A stretch of 64,000 bases of DNA, from assembly GCF_000337535.1 (NCBI RefSeq), contig NZ_AOIP01000009.1:1-64000 (forward strand), read 5' to 3'. The notes below the pieces were generated by a model. That model made no database searches, was not told the DNA's origin, and saw nothing but the letters and a program-made list of their open reading frames with translations. The position numbers and the translations under genes are program-made. Within the stretch, counting starts at the first letter, position 1. Each line of letters opens with the position of its first letter. Of this stretch, positions 36,787 to 44,847 are shown one piece after another. The DNA comes from Natrialba aegyptia DSM 13077. Lineage in GTDB: Archaea > Halobacteriota > Halobacteria > Halobacteriales > Natrialbaceae.

Positions 36787-36895
36787 TACTGTTAGACAGT
36801 ACTGCTTGAAGACCGGTCGCTCGAACTCGGCTGTCTCCAACGGCGACAGCCGGACCGTCGCGACCGACTTCTCACTGACTTCTGTCCGACAGTAT
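36786..36895 (+). repeat. 110-bp terminal-inverted-repeat element, copy 2 (MITE-like)
   Basis: It begins with ATACTGTTAGACAG and ends with CTGTCCGACAGTAT, giving a near-perfect inverted repeat. Length and layout match copy 1 at 20491-20600, including a nearly identical right end (TCACTGACTTCTGTCCGACA against TCACTGACTTTTGTCCGGCA). It abuts the stop codon of the M14-like gene. The rest of the 305-base spacer to 37091 shows no gene. Confidence 0.75.
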
Positions 36896-37091
36896 ACCCA
36901 CCGACGCGACTGGGAGACCAACTGCTTCAACCGACCGCGTGAGTATGGCTATCGGCTTCTCTCACTCTCACTGAGCACCGAGCGACGACGACAGCAGTCG
37001 TACTGATCGACGTGCTGCCCGATAGCACTCGAGAAACAGCCCGTCTCTCGGTCCGAGTTGCGTTCAGTACTGCCCGCGACCCGTGCCCCGC

Positions 37092-38426
37092 TCAGAACGG
37101 GTCCGTTCGTAGCTTCCACAGGTCATCGAAAGTAATAACCTCGACATCCGCAGTATCGACGTACTCGAGGAACGTCTTGTAATCGCCCTCGGGCATCGTA
37201 TTGTTCGCGTCGAACTCGTGGAAGTTCAGGATCGTACACTGGTTGTGCGCCTCGGCGAGGTCGACACACCGTTTCGCCGTGCTGAGGTCGTGTCCGATCG
37301 TCCGCGGCAACGCCATCGGATCGAATCCGTAGACGGTCGTCGTGTTGACGTTCCCCGACTGATTGAACCCGCCGCAGTAGTGGTAGTCCGTGAGGTACTC
37401 GAGACTCGTCTTGTCGTAACTGTTGTTCGGATAGACGATATAATCTGCACCCTCGAACTCGTTCTCGATAAACCAGTTTTTGTCGCTCCGGATACGGTTC
37501 TCGAGTTCAGCTTCGTCGTCGTACTCGTGCAGTGACGTGTGCGTTCCGTGGACGACGATTTGATCGCCCGCTGCCTGTCGATCCTCGAGTTCCGAAACGG
37601 ACATGATGCCGTTGCGCCCTTCTACCACCCACCGCGGGACGACCGCCTGGACCGCCGTGAAGCCGAACTCGTCGTGCAGCGGCGCGGCAGTGTCGTAGAA
37701 ATCGCGCGTGCCGTCGTCCCAGGTCAGCACGACGTAGCCCGTCTCTGGTTTCTGGTGGGTCCGAAGGTCGTCGATCCAAATCTCGGCCTCGTCCATGGAG
37801 TGGAGAACCCGGATTTCGAGTCGGTCGGCATCGTCCAGCGTCGGCGCGATATCGCTCTCTTCGAAGACGCCGGGACTCGCGCGGAACCAGCCGACATCGG
37901 GAGTGCGATACGTGATCTCGCGAAGCGAGTAGACCCGGTCGCTCCCGTAGGAGTCGACGACGCGCAGGTTAACTGTGATGTTCTGGGGCGTCGTGGTCCG
38001 AACAGCAAAGGAGTAGTCGTTGCCGGTCAGATCCGTTTCCGAGATATCGCGTTGTGCGACGATAGTCTGGCCGTTCTCGCTCGTCAGACGGAGGCTTTGA
38101 GAGCCGTCGAAAGAAACGTCTTGGTCGGCCTTACCCGATCCGCGCGTGATCTCCCAGGCGTCGATATCCTCGAAGTCGTCGAGGGAGTCGCCCGGTTGGC
38201 CGTACTCAGTACGGCTATTATACTCGGTTTCGAGGGGCGGAACGCCGTCGGCGAGTGCGGCGACATCCGACGCCCCGTTCTCGGCGGATTCGTTTCCCGA
38301 CGATCCGTCGTCGACCGGTCCGCCGCGCAGTGACTTGAGCCGGTCGGTACAACCCGCCAATCCGGCGACCGCAGCAACGCCCGATCCGGCGAGGAATCGG
38401 CGTCGCGTCGCGCGTCCATCTGTCAT
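37092..38426 (-). CDS. Secreted polysaccharide deacetylase lipoprotein with beta-sandwich domain
   Basis: This 444-residue protein has a Tat lipoprotein signal (TRRRFLAGSGVAAVAGLAGC). An N-terminal carbohydrate-binding-like beta-sandwich (SLDDFEDIDAW to IWIDDLRTHQ) is followed by a NodB domain with key motifs retained: VVLTWDDGT, HGTHTSLH holding H-x3-H, IVYPNNSYD and a late TILNFHEFD. Predicted to be an active, membrane-tethered glycan deacetylase. The start was set at 38426 because the signal peptide begins there; the frame extends to 38477 without signal character. Paralogues lie at 31359-32648 and 59635-60927. Confidence 0.85.
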   Translation of the reverse strand: MTDGRATRRRFLAGSGVAAVAGLAGCTDRLKSLRGGPVDDGSSGNESAENGASDVAALADGVPPLETEYNSRTEYGQPGDSLDDFEDIDAWEITRGSGKADQDVSFDGSQSLRLTSENGQTIVAQRDISETDLTGNDYSFAVRTTTPQNITVNLRVVDSYGSDRVYSLREITYRTPDVGWFRASPGVFEESDIAPTLDDADRLEIRVLHSMDEAEIWIDDLRTHQKPETGYVVLTWDDGTRDFYDTAAPLHDEFGFTAVQAVVPRWVVEGRNGIMSVSELEDRQAAGDQIVVHGTHTSLHEYDDEAELENRIRSDKNWFIENEFEGADYIVYPNNSYDKTSLEYLTDYHYCGGFNQSGNVNTTTVYGFDPMALPRTIGHDLSTAKRCVDLAEAHNQCTILNFHEFDANNTMPEGDYKTFLEYVDTADVEVITFDDLWKLRTDPF

Positions 38427-38670
38427 GGTGCTCAACCGTATCGATAGTGACGGCATTATTATGGCTCTGATAGGCACCTGCGCGGTGTTCGTGCGGCTCG
38501 ACTAAACCCCTCTATTTCGACCGTCTCGGGCCTTAGCAACGGCATAGTTAATGGGAACTCGACCCCAGATCAGAGGAGAGACAGACCCGCGGGGACGGCC
38601 GGACCGTTCCGGCATCCCCGCGACGAAACGCCGTCTACTCCCACCACAGCGGAGAGTACTAATATTAACG

Positions 38671-40377
38671 ATGAACAAGGAACTGTTTGGTGTATTCGGT
38701 GGTAGCGAGACGTTCGAGCGGTTTCGATCGCGCGACGAGTTCGACGAGGTCCTCTCGGGACCGTCGCTTACAGTTGCGATCAGAGATCCCGGTCTCGACT
38801 ATCCGGGCTGGAGCGCAACGTCTGCGGACGAAACCGGCTGCTGTGTGATCTGGGGCGAGGCCTACGTTCCCGGTGACGAACAAAACGCCGCACGCTGGCT
38901 GCTCGACCAGTACGACGCGAACGGCCTCGATGCACTGGACACGCTCAACGGTTCGTACCTGGCCGTCCTCGATATCGACGGTGAAACGCCGTTCGTCGCA
39001 ACCGATCTCGTGCGCTCACGGGAGTGTTTCTACACCGACGACCCCGGTCCGCTCGTCTTCGGCACCGACGCCGCCGAAGTCGGACGGACAATTCCGGACC
39101 CCTCACTCGACCGGAACGGTATCCTCGAGTTCCTCCACATGGGCCTCGCGCTCGGAGAGAAGACGTGGATAGACGAACTCTCGCGGCTTCCGATCGATAG
39201 CCGGCTGACACCGCACGGCGTCGACTCACTTTCCCGGTTCGTCTACCGACCGGCCGACCCCGACGCCTTCGACTACGTAGACGAACTCGCGTCCCGACTC
39301 GAACGGGCGCTGCGACGGCGCTCCCCGAACCCCGGGCCGAAGGGGCTCTTGCTCTCTGCGGGGTACGATTCCCGCATCGTGCTCTCACAGGTCGACGACA
39401 TCGACCACTGCTATACCGTCGGCTCGCCGGATGCACAGGAAGTGCAGGGTGCAAAACGGGTTGCGAACCAGTACGGTGCAACACACACCGCGTTCCAACC
39501 GGACGAACGCTATCTGCTCGCCGACGAGTCCAAGGTGCAGTACTCACAGGGGATCAAAGAGTCGCTTCATATTCATCACGCCGGCTATACCGACGAACTC
39601 GCGGACGAAGTCGAGACGATGTACCACGGCCTGCTCTGTGATACGTTCTTCCGCGGGCACTTTACCGCACAAGACGGGGTCGACGTACTCGGGACATGGG
39701 TACCGTTTCAGCGACTCGATCCCGATCCCGATCCGGTTGCGGTCTTCCTCGACAAGTACGGGTACAGCCGCGAGCAGAGCATCGAACTGACCGAGCGGAC
39801 GGGGATCGACAACGATCCGGAACAGTTCGTCGAGGAGGCGATCGCCGCCGAATTCGCCGCCAATCGCTCGCGCGCAGATTGCATTCAAAACGCCCTGACC
39901 TGCTGTGGCATCGCCAATCAGCCGTCGGTTCCGTTCCACAACCACCTTGCCGACCAGTTCTTTGCCCCGTTTCTGGCAACCGATCGCGAACTACTCGAGT
40001 GGCACCTCCGAACGCCCCCGCGCCTCCGGACGACTGAGACCTTCTTACAGGCTTGCAAACAGCTCGATGACGATATCCTCCGTCACCGGCCGCCGGATCG
40101 CCCGCACGACGGCATGTTGCTAAACGAAGTTGAGGGGTTCGTCAGGCGCAAGACGCCGCTTCTAACCTCGTTCGAGCCCCCGTGGCCCGACCGGCGAACG
40201 CTCTTCGAGAAACACGGGTTCAATGACCGACTGCTCGGCGAGTACGAGAACATCCACCCGATAGCACCCAGACACAAACTCCGCGTGGCCGACCTGCAAA
40301 CGTGGCTCGACTCCTGGGATGCAGTTGCTAGTGACACAATCCCATGGTTGCAATCACCACCACGGATTATGTCCTAG
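38671..40377 (+). CDS. Asparagine-synthase-like protein without the glutaminase Cys
   Basis: This 568-residue protein has an N-terminal Ntn-hydrolase-like domain that starts MNKELFGVFGG, where true asparagine synthases have MCGIFG, so the Cys nucleophile for glutamine is missing. The C-terminal synthase domain has a PP-loop, LLLSAGYDSRIVLS, near residue 230. Family members without the Cys may use ammonia or act as amide-forming ligases on glycans or peptides. In-frame sequence extends to 38551 but lacks conservation. AT-rich TACTAATATTAACG directly precedes the ATG. Confidence 0.8.
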   Translation: MNKELFGVFGGSETFERFRSRDEFDEVLSGPSLTVAIRDPGLDYPGWSATSADETGCCVIWGEAYVPGDEQNAARWLLDQYDANGLDALDTLNGSYLAVLDIDGETPFVATDLVRSRECFYTDDPGPLVFGTDAAEVGRTIPDPSLDRNGILEFLHMGLALGEKTWIDELSRLPIDSRLTPHGVDSLSRFVYRPADPDAFDYVDELASRLERALRRRSPNPGPKGLLLSAGYDSRIVLSQVDDIDHCYTVGSPDAQEVQGAKRVANQYGATHTAFQPDERYLLADESKVQYSQGIKESLHIHHAGYTDELADEVETMYHGLLCDTFFRGHFTAQDGVDVLGTWVPFQRLDPDPDPVAVFLDKYGYSREQSIELTERTGIDNDPEQFVEEAIAAEFAANRSRADCIQNALTCCGIANQPSVPFHNHLADQFFAPFLATDRELLEWHLRTPPRLRTTETFLQACKQLDDDILRHRPPDRPHDGMLLNEVEGFVRRKTPLLTSFEPPWPDRRTLFEKHGFNDRLLGEYENIHPIAPRHKLRVADLQTWLDSWDAVASDTIPWLQSPPRIMS

Positions 40378-40487
40378 TACAGCACCCGAACGACCTGTTT
40401 CTTGACATCGGGAACGAATCCTAACGGTTCCTCAAACAGCCGCTAACAATCATTTAGATCGTTTACCGGATTTGAATCGTGAGAATA

Positions 40488-40495
40488 CTTATATA
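40488..40495 (+). promoter_or_regulatory. TATA box for a leaderless gene
   Basis: CTTATATA is centred 26-27 bases before the ATG at 40518, which selects this start over the in-frame ATG at 40479 lying upstream of the element. Confidence 0.6.
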
Positions 40496-40517
40496 CCACG
40501 AAGATTTAGGCTGGAAT

Positions 40518-41330
40518 ATGCGTCTGACGCCGTCTTGGTTGCGCTCTTCGTCAGCCCACACGGTCGAAGAGCAATCAGTAGATGGCGATTCACCGGGGGC
40601 CTCACTGCGCAATATCGCCGGCGTGGCTGGTTCCAGTCCACGTCCCAGGACCAATACTGCCACCGCTAGGACCTCCGCAAGCCCGAGTACAAGTACAAGT
40701 ACAAGCACAAGCGCGAGTTCAAGCTCAGGTTCAGGGTCGAGACCACCGACAGACCGTGACACGGACACTGACACCAACGGCAACCACACTGCCGACTCCA
40801 CTCCTGCTGCGGTTCCCGACTCCGATGAAGAACTCCTCGCGCTCCTTGCAGACATGCGAACCCCAGTTACCGTCGATGAACTCGTCGACCGACTGGTACA
40901 TAATGTTGACCAGCAGGAGACAGCACATGCGTCCGTGGTACAGTCGACACGCACTCGAACTCCGTCAAATCCATCAGCGGTACAGCAATCACAGTCGACA
41001 TTAACATTCTCGTCGACCCCGCCGACCCCGCCGTCTTCCGTCCCGATCGAAACGTGGGCGACTATTCACGAACACCTCCATCAGAAGCGCCTTCCTGCGC
41101 TCAACGAGGCTGGTTCGATCACGTTCGATCCGGAACGTGGTCTTGTGGAACTTCCCGAGACGACTGCAGACGAACAGTCATTTTCGCCGCCGCTCCTTGG
41201 TCCGGTTCTGGTCGGACTCCTGTTTCTATTCGTTGCACTCGCATCGGCATCAGTACTGACGGCAGTAACGCTTACAGTGGCTGCAACGACGTTTGCAGTG
41301 TGGATGTTCCCGGTTTACGGGCTAGTATAA
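40518..41330 (+). CDS. DUF7344-type HTH protein with two C-terminal membrane helices
   Basis: This 270-residue protein has a Ser/Thr-rich N-terminal region with a tandem-coded STSTSTSTS run. A DUF7344 winged-helix-like domain follows (DEELLALLADMRTPVTVDEL, then IHEHLHQKRLPALNEAGSIT). Two transmembrane helices lie at the end (PVLVGLLFLFVALASASVL; VAATTFAVWMFPVYGLV). It is convergent with another DUF7344 protein of the same layout, so the pair may cooperate as membrane-bound regulators. Direct DNA binding is an inference. Confidence 0.75.
   Translation: MRLTPSWLRSSSAHTVEEQSVDGDSPGASLRNIAGVAGSSPRPRTNTATARTSASPSTSTSTSTSASSSSGSGSRPPTDRDTDTDTNGNHTADSTPAAVPDSDEELLALLADMRTPVTVDELVDRLVHNVDQQETAHASVVQSTRTRTPSNPSAVQQSQSTLTFSSTPPTPPSSVPIETWATIHEHLHQKRLPALNEAGSITFDPERGLVELPETTADEQSFSPPLLGPVLVGLLFLFVALASASVLTAVTLTVAATTFAVWMFPVYGLV
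40686..40733 (+). repeat. Hexanucleotide tandem repeat (AGTACA-type)
   Basis: Three perfect AGTACA units are followed by diverged AGCACA, AGCGCG, AGTTCA, AGCTCA and GGTTCA units. The run encodes the Ser/Thr-rich linker of the DUF7344 protein and could vary in copy number without shifting the frame. Confidence 0.6.
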
Positions 41331-41358
41331 GGAGTTTCGTTGATCGGGGTCGTCCGGG

Positions 41359-41964
41359 TCAATTGATGAACCGACTGGCAGTGACCAGTGTGAACAGCAG
41401 CAAGATCAGTGCGCTCAGCCCGATTCCTGAAACGATCGAGAGAACTGGGAGTTCGAGGACAGCACCCAGCAGCGCGACGTAACAGACGGCGGTCGCACCG
41501 ATGTAGTAGTCGTCGCTGACGGAGATCGTCGTCTCGTCGCTTTCAGTTGATTCGTCCGTCTGCTCGTTGACCTGCAGGTACTGATCGACTTCGTCCGCGA
41601 GCGGCTTGCGTTCGACGATTCCACGGTTTTGCTGATAGTCGATGACGCCGGCTTCGTCCAGTTTCGAGAGGTGGGACTGATACAGTGGGATGTAGACGCG
41701 CTGGCGCTCTGTCGAAGTGAGCTCTGCAACCGTCGTATCGTGTTCCCACGCAGCTACCTGCTCTGCAACGTCACGCATGCGGACGGCTTCGTCAGTACCG
41801 CGGAGGTACCGCAGAACCAGCCGCCGGCGTTCATTTTGCAGCAGGTGAAATATTTCGTCTTCGGTGAACGACTCCGCGTCTGAAACGTCGGCTGCATCAT
41901 CAACTGCGTCGTCTGCAGTTTCGTGCCCGTTCTGTTCTTCCGAGCTGATATGTGTCGCTGTCAT
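41359..41964 (-). CDS. DUF7344 HTH protein with two C-terminal membrane helices
   Basis: This 201-residue protein has a clear DUF7344 domain (DEIFHLLQNERRRLVLRYLR, then YQSHLSKLDEAGVIDYQQN, then GIVERKPLADEVDQYL). Two helices at the C-terminus (GATAVCYVALLGAVLELPVL; GIGLSALILLLFTLVTASRF) anchor it in the membrane with the DNA-binding part in the cytoplasm. It ends 28 bases from the end of its convergent paralogue. Confidence 0.82.
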   Translation of the reverse strand: MTATHISSEEQNGHETADDAVDDAADVSDAESFTEDEIFHLLQNERRRLVLRYLRGTDEAVRMRDVAEQVAAWEHDTTVAELTSTERQRVYIPLYQSHLSKLDEAGVIDYQQNRGIVERKPLADEVDQYLQVNEQTDESTESDETTISVSDDYYIGATAVCYVALLGAVLELPVLSIVSGIGLSALILLLFTLVTASRFIN

Positions 41965-42350
41965 CGAACCAGTCTTCCCTAATCAGGTGTGGGTAATAAA
42001 GTGTAGAAACCGGACATTCCAATTGAATCGACTTCACGATATTTCATCGACCGGGATTCGATTTTATGCCATTTTATAACTCCAGTAATACGCTCATTTG
42101 GGCTATATAACGCCGGTCTCAAAATACCACTCCCTATTAATTACAGCTATTGAAGAGTGAATACTTCAAAACACTATCGCTGAATTTTCGATAGTTCTGT
42201 TCAGTATGACTATCAAGAACCAGCGAAAGACATTAGTCCAGAACATATGTCTGGTTTGTGGTATAATGGGTTGAGTTCGGGGGTGATTTCACCGGGTGAG
42301 CGGCCCTTACCGGGGCGATAATAAACCACCTAGGACCCGTCGTCGACACC
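41965..42350. other. AT-rich divergent promoter region
   Basis: About 385 bases between the divergent DUF7344 and DUF1616 genes, the least GC-rich stretch of this area, with several TATA-like runs (for example ATTTTATGCCATTTTATAAC near 42060). No coding frame seen. Confidence 0.55.
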
Positions 42351-43346
42351 ATGAGCGACACCGACTGGTGGTTTCTCGACCTGGCGATCGTCATCGCGAG
42401 TACTGGTGCCCTCTCACTCGGGCTTTTCCTCCCGCTTCCAGGTCCTGTTCGCATCGGACTGGCACTCCCGCTGTTACTCTTCCTTCCCGGGTATGCGCTC
42501 GTCTCCGTGCTGTTTCCGGACGAAGCCGCCGACGACGATCAGGCGTTCGACGAGGAAAAAACGGGTCTTGGGAATCCCTTATTGCACACCCGTGGTCTCG
42601 AACTCACTGAGCGGGGAATCTTGTCAGTTGTTTTCAGTGTTGCGCTCGTCCCGGGAATCACCCTTCTTGCCAGCGTAACCCCTTGGGGTATTACCTTCGA
42701 ACCAGTGCTTTACGGGATTACGCTGGTGACCATCGTGCTGTCCCTACTCGGAATCGTCTCTCGCTACCGGTGTCCGCCGGATCGACGATTCGCGATGACT
42801 CCGACCGAGAACTCGCTGTTTTTCACCCAAGTCCAGAATCGAGCGTACTCCGGCACGAATCCGCGCCCGTACAATCTCGGAATCGCACTCGGTATCGCCG
42901 TGTTGCTCTTGAGCGCGGGGTTTGCCGTCGCCAATCCCGCACAGCACGACGGCTACACCGAGTTCGCGGTCCAAACCCAGGAAGTCGACGGCGATATGCA
43001 GACGATGTACAATGACACGTACACGGCTGGTGAAACGCAGGAGCTGACGGTATCGATCACGAACGAAGAGGACACGGAGCAGACGTATACGACGGTGATG
43101 CTGTTACAGCGGGTGAACGAAACCGACGGCGGTGATTCCGTGACCGTCGCGGAGGAAACGCAACTCACCACTACCTCGACGACGATCGCCGATGGCGAGA
43201 CGAGTGAACCGACACTCGAGTTCACGCCGTCGATGCAGGGTGAGTCCCTTCGGCTGACGCTCTTGCTGTACAAGGGTGAGCCGCCGGCAGATCCGAGTTC
43301 GGAGTCCGCCTACCGGGAGATCCAGCTACCGATCGTCGTCGAATAG
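42351..43346 (+). CDS. DUF1616 membrane protein
   Basis: This 331-residue protein has four N-terminal helices in two hairpins, with the DUF1616 hallmark PGPVRIGLALPLLLFLPGYA. A fifth helix (ALGIAVLLLSAGFAVA) follows. The C-terminal extracellular beta-sandwich of about 130 residues (YTAGETQELTVSITNEEDTE) resembles CARDB-like domains. These proteins recur in archaeal glycosylation clusters. The biochemical role is unknown. Confidence 0.88.
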   Translation: MSDTDWWFLDLAIVIASTGALSLGLFLPLPGPVRIGLALPLLLFLPGYALVSVLFPDEAADDDQAFDEEKTGLGNPLLHTRGLELTERGILSVVFSVALVPGITLLASVTPWGITFEPVLYGITLVTIVLSLLGIVSRYRCPPDRRFAMTPTENSLFFTQVQNRAYSGTNPRPYNLGIALGIAVLLLSAGFAVANPAQHDGYTEFAVQTQEVDGDMQTMYNDTYTAGETQELTVSITNEEDTEQTYTTVMLLQRVNETDGGDSVTVAEETQLTTTSTTIADGETSEPTLEFTPSMQGESLRLTLLLYKGEPPADPSSESAYREIQLPIVVE

Positions 43347-44068
43347 AACCGTCGCTCGCCGGATTACGGCCCGGTCAGTTCTATCAGTTGTTCCAGTCGT
43401 CCGCTCCGGTCTGGTCGCTCTCGAGTTCTCCGAAGACCGGGCTTCGACGGGTTTGTCCCCGAGTCGTAGTCCGCGATCGATTCACCGTTGGTCGAACTCA
43501 CATCACCGCAGCGTTCTCCCTGCTCTTTGCTGTTCTTTGCTGTGGAAACTCCGCTGCCACCATCAACCAGACACGGTGGCCGGCTACTCGGGGAAGTCGA
43601 TGATAAGCCCCGTCTCGATACACGGCTGCCCGAGCAGATCCGGTCGCGGGACTAGCTGTGCGACCCGCAGTCGATGTCTACCGTTGTCCGGAACGAGCGG
43701 CCGTCCTGCTACAAGCGTTGCGGGCGGCTGCGAGCGCCACCCGCCGACGGTCGTCGATGAGCGGGCTGCGGAGGCGAGGACCGTTTCGTCAGTGCGGCGG
43801 TTCGGGCAAGTCGTCTGCTCTGTTCTGTTCACCGATTTGAAATATATCCTGTGGTCTCCGGCTGACCGCGTGGAGGGTCGAGTGATTACCGGAGCAACGA
43901 TCGATCCCACCGGTGCCTGTCAAGAACAGCGTGCTGACTATAGCGGATATCTCGATCGATGAACGCTCGTATATTCTCGATTTGCTCGTCTGAAACGGCT
44001 GTGAGAACGAGCGTGTAGACTGACCGGTACCGATGCATATATCCTTCACCTTGACTACGGCTCCCAAA
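43347..44068. other. Long intergenic region with a possible gene remnant
   Basis: About 720 bases. On the minus strand a frame from 43910 to 43584 ends with a plausible coding tail (VAQLVPRPDLLGQPCIETGL, then IIDFPE), but the upstream half is Ser/Arg/Thr-rich and unlike a haloarchaeal protein. It may be a decayed gene end; I could not recognise a family. Nothing else was seen except the TATA element CATATAT at 44036-44042. Confidence 0.35.
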
Positions 44069-44758
44069 ATGACCGAGTCGATCACCGTTCACCTGATCGG
44101 GGATTCTACGATGGCTGAGAAAGCGGCGAGCGAACGTCCTGAGACCGGTTGGGGAACGCCATTCACCCACCGTCTGGACGATTCGGTGACGGTGGAAAAC
44201 CACGCCTGCAACGGGCGCAGTACTCGTACGTTCTTGGAGGAGGGTCGCTGGAAGCCCGTGGTGCGTCGCTTGGGTGAGAACCACTACGTGTTCGTCCAGT
44301 TCGGCCACAACGACGAGGTGCCCTCGAAAGAACAGCACACGACTGAGGAGCAGTTCGTCACCAACCTCGAAAAGTTCGCCGAAGAGACACGCGAGCGCGG
44401 AGCAACGGCGGTCTTTCTCACGCCCATCGCGCGCCGTCACTTCGACGAGGATGGGGAACTGAAAAACACCCATCGAGTCTACTCGGAGCTGATACGAGAC
44501 GTCGCACGGGCGCGTGACGTGCCGCTCATCGACGCGGACGAGCGGAGTCAGTCACTCTTGGGAGAACTGGGGCCGGAGCGATCAAAATCCCTCTACAACC
44601 ATCTGCCGCCGGGTGAACATCCCAACTATCCCGACGGGGTGGCCGACAACACGCACTTCAGTGAGTCCGGAGCCCGCCAGATGGCCGACCTAGTACTAGA
44701 CGGGGTCGAAGCATTGGACCTCGAGCTGGCTACCCACGTCGTCCGGGACGATCAGTAA
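44069..44758 (+). CDS. SGNH-family (rhamnogalacturonan-acetylesterase-like) esterase
   Basis: This 229-residue hydrolase has all SGNH blocks. Block I is VHLIGDSTMAEKA with Ser near residue 12, block II is NHACNGRSTRTF, block III is FVQFGHNDE, and block V is DNTHFSESGA with the Asp and His. This matches the rhamnogalacturonan acetylesterase group that removes O-acetyl groups from polysaccharides. No signal peptide is visible, so it may act on cytoplasmic precursors. The ATG at 44069 lies 30 bases after a TATA box; the ATG at 44033 falls upstream of that box. Confidence 0.88.
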   Translation: MTESITVHLIGDSTMAEKAASERPETGWGTPFTHRLDDSVTVENHACNGRSTRTFLEEGRWKPVVRRLGENHYVFVQFGHNDEVPSKEQHTTEEQFVTNLEKFAEETRERGATAVFLTPIARRHFDEDGELKNTHRVYSELIRDVARARDVPLIDADERSQSLLGELGPERSKSLYNHLPPGEHPNYPDGVADNTHFSESGARQMADLVLDGVEALDLELATHVVRDDQ

Positions 44759-44847
44759 TTGTGACAGTGGATACAATCGGGGGCAGTGAACTCTCGATCG
44801 GGGCCGGGTGTGAACGGGAAAAATAGCGCGGCGACGAAACCGACCGA

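Noticed and set aside
43276-43962. Plus-strand ORF of 228 codons after the DUF1616 gene
   Set aside because: Ser/Arg/Cys-rich with no domain, overlapping the DUF1616 end; treated as non-coding.
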